Program-made: the position numbers and the translations under genes | The notes under the pieces: model-generated | Database searches by the model: none | The model's input: only the letters and a program-made list of their open reading frames with translations | What the model was told of the DNA's origin: nothing | DNA from: Holothuria scabra | Lineage: Eukaryota; Echinodermata; Holothuroidea; Aspidochirotida; Holothuriidae | DNA: 64,000 nucleotides | Direction of reading: 5' to 3' | Assembly (NCBI GenBank): GCA_037179385.1 | Contig: CM074190.1 | Coordinates: 3,796,284-3,860,283, forward strand | Part shown: positions 59,693 through 64,000 of the stretch, piece after piece | How positions within the stretch are numbered: position 1 is the stretch's first letter | Layout of the letters: each line of letters opens with the position of its first letter

Positions 59693-61250
59693 TGGTTCTG
59701 GTTCTGGTTCTGGTGAAATACTGCATAAACTCCGCGAGACGGGATGTAACATGCAGACACAGAAGGCTGAGCAGCGTACTAATTACTAAAATGGGCTCTA
59801 CTTATAACTTCTGCAAGACTCACAGAATTTAGCCCCGACTTAAAAGCACTCACAGTGGGGGCATCCCTTTTACTGGGTGGGAGGCAGTTCCATTCAGCAA
59901 AAGTCCTAGGGAACAGTGAAAATTTATAACAATCTTTGCGGGCAAATAATTTCACAAAAGAACTAGAGGCATGTGCTCTAGTAGACACACCACTAGAAGG
60001 AACTAACTGGTAAGAATCAGTATCAATTGCTTCTAATTTATTGACAGACTTATAAATAAGGGTCAATCTTTGGGCAGCCCTCCTATGCTCCAGTGATTCC
60101 CACCCTAGACTATAAATCATGTCTGTGACGCTGGCCTTTTGCCTAGAGTTTTTGCAGACGAATCTTGCAGTACGGTGCTGGACTCCCTCGAGCTGATTTT
60201 TCAAGTCTTTCTGATAGGGGTCCCAGACAGAGGCACTATATTCAAGCCGTGGCCTTACTAAGGTTTTGTATGCCACTGCTTTTACCTCACGGTTACAACT
60301 ATACAGATTTCTGCGAAGCAGGCCAAGGATTTGATTTCCCTTTGAGGTCACCTTATGGACATGATTCGCCCAACTTAATTTGTTATTTATTTCCAGCCCT
60401 AAGTAAGTATGATTTTCAACTGTTTCTAAAATCGAATCACCCATCTGATTGGAGTATTTGATTGCATCCTTTTTATGGGTTATGTGCATAGCATAGCACT
60501 TCTTTGTATTGAATTTCATCTGCCAGCCTTGTTCCCATGCACAGAGTTTATCAACGTCTGTTTGGAGCTCTCTAGTGTCATGTTCATTTTTAATTTGCCT
60601 ATATAAAATACAGTCGCCGGCTAAAAGACGGATTTCAGAAGACAAAGTCTCTGCAATATCATTAAGGTAGATTAGGAAGGGTAGGGGACCCAGAACCGTA
60701 CCTTGTGGGACTCCTGAAGTCACGCTCACTGGGGGAGAAGTCACTCCATCGAGAGTGACCTTTTGAGTTCTTTTAGTGAGAAAATTTCTAATCCAGGTAT
60801 GTAGTGAGTTACAAACCCCTGCATGTTTTAATTTAGCTAGGAGCCGCTCATGAGGAACGGTATCAAATGCTTTACTGAAGTCCATAATGATAACGTCTAC
60901 TTGACCTTTATCATCAAGGATTCTGGCAATGTCATTGATTGTCAAGGCTAATTGGGTTTCGCAAGAGCGACCCTTGCGGAAACCATGTTGCTTGTCATGA
61001 AGATAGCCATGGTCTTCTAGACTTCTAAGTGACCCATGACATTTGAATGTATGATATGCTCTAACAACTTACATGGAATAGATGTAAGGGATACAGGACG
61101 ATAATTACTAGAATCCGAGCGATTTCCTTTTTTAAATAATGGAGTTACATTTGCAGTCAGCCAATCTTCAGGAAGCTGACCCGTAGAGATTGATTTACGG
61201 TAGATGATAGTCAGTATTGGGGCAACACTACTGGCACATTCCTTTTTATG
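59693..61250 (-). mobile_element. Jockey-superfamily non-LTR retrotransposon, 5'-truncated, catalytic Asp lost
   Basis: Minus-strand RT: ISTGQLPEDW, NYRPVSLTSIPCKLLEHII, then a frameshift near 61020, HGFRKGRSCETQLALTIND, IIMDFSKAFDTVPH, SGVPQGTVLGPLPFLIYLND, RLLAGDCILYR, TYLGLEI, LVRPRLEYSASVWDPY and WNCLPPSKRDAPTVSAFK, stopping at 59779-59781. The FADD box reads LAGD: the first Asp codon is GGC (60616-60618). The 3' end carries hexamer repeats (ggttct, 59693-59714 on the plus strand). Endonuclease is absent. Dead copy. Confidence 0.9.
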
Positions 61251-61257
61251 GTGCTGT

Positions 61258-61500
61258 CAGCCTCTCTGTGAAGCTTACTCTAATTTGGTAGAACTTCAAA
61301 AATCAGTTGTGCTTGCGTGGGTCCCTAGTCACGTGGGGGTAACAGGAAATGAAATAGTGGATGCACTTGCTAAAGAAGCCCTTCAGATGGACGTCACCAA
61401 CATCTACTTGCCTCACACTGACTAACACCCTAACATCAATGGCTTTGTAAAATCAAAATGGCAAGACCTGTGAGACACCTGTCCCCAAAACAAACTGTAC
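61258..61500 (+). mobile_element. RNase H domain fragment of a non-LTR retrotransposon
   Basis: Plus-strand frame with VVLAWVPSHVGVTGNEIVDA and LAKEAL, the C-terminal RNase H signature (PSHVG, GNE, DxLAKxA) of I/Jockey-type elements, then a stop and a degraded continuation (NGFVKSKWQDL). It lies head-to-head with the 59693-61250 element. Only this part of RNase H is left. Confidence 0.8.
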
Positions 61501-62099
61501 CAAGTAAAAGGTACGGTACAGTAGGAACTGGGGGAAATTGGGTCCCTAGTAAATGGAGGGATGATTTTAGTGTGCGATCAATCATCTGTTAAGTAATTGA
61601 CATCGGGCGGATTATTCTGTTATTGGTAAATAATCGACATAGGTAAAATTCTGCCATTCAACCGATCACTACCACCAATTATTTGCAAACTGGAAAACAG
61701 GGCTAAATGTACTTGAGACTTGCTCTTAATTTGGTTAAAATTCCCCTAAATACTCAATCCTTTAACTTCCCGCCTTTTGATATTTTCCGCTTCAACTCGG
61801 TAGTATTACCTGGAATTTGATTTAGAAGTGCATTCAAGGTGTATCCCTTGCTGTCTCACAGAAGGTGCAAACTGCTGTACAGACTGTTCTGCACAAAACA
61901 CATGTCTGCAGTGTTTTGCCGATTTTTCAAATCCCCAAGCTTTGCATACATATCTGTGAACGTCTTGTACACTTAGCACCTAGAATCTTGTGAAGTTCGG
62001 TGGTTATTATCTTGCATACATTAAGTCATTCCCAGCATTCCTTCCACAATGTTATTTATAGTAGGACTTTAGCAATGCTGTCATACGACGTCATTGCAA
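61501..62099. other. Stretch between retrotransposon fragments
   Basis: No recognisable domain in either strand; possibly degraded retroelement sequence. Confidence 0.3.
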
Positions 62100-62395
62100 A
62101 CGAAAACACTTATGCACGTGGTCTCATCTCTAATACCCTTACCTGGAATAGACATATTAATCGCATCACTTCGTCAGCAAATAGATCTTTGGCTTTTATT
62201 AAAAGAAATTTATACTCCTGCCCCAGGAGTGTTAAAGCTAGTGCCTATCTCACACTTGTTAGGCCTTTATTGGAGAATTCATGTTCTGTTTCGGATCCCT
62301 ACACCGTTTCCCTATCCAATAAGGTTGAGCAAATTCAACGTAGGGCTGCTAGGTTTGTTTATAATGATTATTCCCCCCATTGGATAGTTCGAACT
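62100..62395 (+). mobile_element. RT C-terminal fragment of a Jockey-superfamily element
   Basis: Frame with LTWNRHINRITSSANRSLAF, IKRNLYSCPRSVKASAYLTL, VRPLLENSCSVSDPY and IQRRAARFVYNDYS. It aligns with the equivalent part of the 59693-61250 copy (NLYSCNREVKAVAYKTLVRP), so the same clade but the opposite strand. No palm motifs. Confidence 0.85.
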
Positions 62396-62949
62396 GCTTT
62401 CAAATCTGTCAAGACCAGACTGTAATTTTTTTTTCTGCACACGGAACCTGAACAAGAAATGGAAAACGTGCGATCAGAAAACCCAGCATACCAAAACATG
62501 TGTGCCCTGCCGCAAGTACATGCAACACGTACAGGTATGCACTGTACCGTAGAATTCCCCTAGCTGTGCTACCAAAAAAAAACTTGCATGCGGCATACAT
62601 GTGGTCTTTATGTACAGCATGCATACAACAGGCGTTCTCAGCATTTACATACACTGGCTCAAAGATGGGAGAACCGGATTCATACAGGGCAATTCCCATT
62701 TCGTAATGTGATGTCACGAATTGGAGAAAGTGATCTAGTCCGTCGTTAGCATTGAATCGGAGAAGATTTTTTGCATTTGATGTGAGGTTTTTTGTCTAAG
62801 ACAACTTAAAGTTTGTTGTGTTTCTTCAGAAGAGATGAGGGAAGGTTCTCAAGAGATTTGAAGGGGTAAATGTAGTATGAAGTGAGAAATCATGAAGAGT
62901 TTTGTGCGAAGTACTGTGTTGGTGTTAGGCGATGTGACTTACCTTTTCC

Positions 62950-63115
62950 TTTTTATACTATATAAAGCTAGGACAACCTGTGTCACCATCAGTCACATTC
63001 TCATTGACTGTTATGAATACTCCCACATCCCCCAAAAATATTACACCGTGCCCGATCTAAAAACTTTGTTCGAACAAACAGATTCTTCCCCCGGTCATTG
63101 CCCGGTTGATTAGAT
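62950..63115 (+). mobile_element. C-terminal tail of a non-LTR pol polyprotein
   Basis: CVTISHILIDCYEYSHIPQK and YYTVPDLKTLFEQT match the CxxxHxxxxC end of pol proteins that carry RNase H, and the next frame reads IRFLIKFLTRL, the usual last helix. With 61258-61500 it may be what remains of one element. Confidence 0.7.
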
Positions 63116-64000
63116 TTCTCATTAAGTTCCTCACTCGGCTGTTAATAATGTAGTAAGAGGATTTCCGATGTGTCATTCCCATGGACATCCGTCAATGGTA
63201 TTTAGTTTCTTTTTAGACCTCCCTGCTTGTTGTGCTAGACACACAGAGATCAGTGTTTCATTCTAATTCTTTAATATTCTTTAAAAGTTTAAGTTAATGC
63301 CACATGGTTTTCCCTGGACAAGGCAGGAAGCGTGTGATCTTTATTTGGGTAGGCTAGATGAGTTGAAATCTAGTCTTCCTCCGACCAAGAAGTCTTTTCC
63401 CTGCCAGCTATGCTGCTGCAGTGTTAAACTTAAAGGAGCTTATTGCGTTTATAAATCCTCTTATTTCGACGCTAGAAACCCTTTGGTGCTTCTGCTACAC
63501 TGTTACAATTCTAAACCCAACATACTTTGGAAGGAAAACTTCTTAATGTCGTCAAAAATTTAGCAAAAACAAGTACAGTTTTCCTGAAATAAATGCTCAT
63601 TATCAAACGATAAGCCGCGCCCACATTCTTGTATTGAATATGCATACTATGTCAAAGGTCACGTTGAGCCGGTATGGTAGGTCCCGTGTGTTTGTTGAAC
63701 GTGATGCAAAAATAGTACATGCAGTGTGTTATTGTACAATGTCTACTAGCTGACTTTTGCCCATGAAGCTTCGTAAATCATTTTAGCCTTGTGCAGTGTT
63801 TAACTTCATCGACAATTTACACTCAAACCCTAGACGGTTATGCCCACGGAATGGAGTCGGCATCATCACAGGTTTGCAACGCTACTTAGTTCCTTTGTTC
63901 TGCTGTTAGTTTTAGGGTAACGTTAGATGCTTTTCCAGAGATTCGAATTTATTATTTCGAGGTAGGCAACAGCTGATTGCTACATGCAGGATACATCATT
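63116..64000. other. Distal 5' flank, possible promoter area of the GDPD5-like gene
   Basis: No recognisable gene. 63297-63563 is an open frame of 88 codons with no known domain, in line with retroelement debris. 63600-63900 is less AT-rich and has CAAAGGTCA at 63654-63662, but no clear TATA or initiator. A non-coding first exon of the GDPD5-like gene could lie here or beyond. Confidence 0.3.

Noticed and set aside
63297..63563. 88-codon Cys-containing frame as a gene
   Set aside because: No recognisable fold or family, low complexity of support, and adjacent to retroelement debris.
63852..63872. Short plus-strand first exon (ATGGAGTCGGCATCATCACAG followed by gtttgc)
   Set aside because: Seven codons and a poor donor are not enough; no downstream exon is visible in the window.

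Overview
The window looks like nuclear DNA of a metazoan, most likely a marine invertebrate deuterostome (echinoderm or hemichordate grade). The evidence is AT-rich, intron-rich sequence, one vertebrate-like gene split into small exons with GT..AG boundaries, and dense non-LTR and DNA-transposon debris. The taxon is an inference; no species-diagnostic gene is present. There are no bacterial operons, rRNA genes or CRISPR arrays.

One host gene dominates and lies on the minus strand: a GDPD5/GDE2-type six-transmembrane glycerophosphodiester phosphodiesterase. I could place 12 coding exons from the start ATG at 58020 down to 2219 (about 56 kb). All junctions are GT..AG and the reading phase is kept across every one. 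They encode 525 complete codons, close to the human protein up to the end of its sixth membrane helix. The cytoplasmic C-terminal tail is not securely found; one weak candidate exon lies at 1228-1300. The splice acceptor just upstream of the start exon implies at least one more 5' non-coding exon beyond 58047.

The introns are a layered record of mobile elements. 2861-3717 is a 429-bp tandem duplication. 5880-6640, 10151-12150, 15952-17197, 25894-30510 and 32252-34070 belong to a family built around 130-155 bp repeats rich in TGACCTTTGACCT, with paired structured ends. 15784-17301 is a hAT-like element carrying one of these. 17357-19958 is a terminal-inverted-repeat element inserted into a SINE and itself carrying a CR1-like reverse transcriptase. 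26394-29839 is a foldback-like element with a further two-level nest. 35861-39589 is a long-TIR element with a hAT-like element inside it. 41557-42120 is two abutting TTAA-flanked MITEs. 51256-51427 is a small hAT MITE with a perfect 8-bp target duplication. 53225-53890 is a large inverted repeat.

Upstream of the gene (56.1-63.1 kb, overlapping intron 1 and the 5' flank) are several decayed retrotransposon pol fragments on both strands: an L2/Rex1-like remnant, a Jockey-superfamily copy whose catalytic Asp is replaced by Gly, an RNase H fragment, another RT C-terminus and a pol C-terminal tail. From about 40 to 59 kb the introns are also unusually rich in the words TACTGTA/TACAGTA.

All family names for repeats rest on motifs, end structure and target duplications read by eye. 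None was checked against a repeat library.
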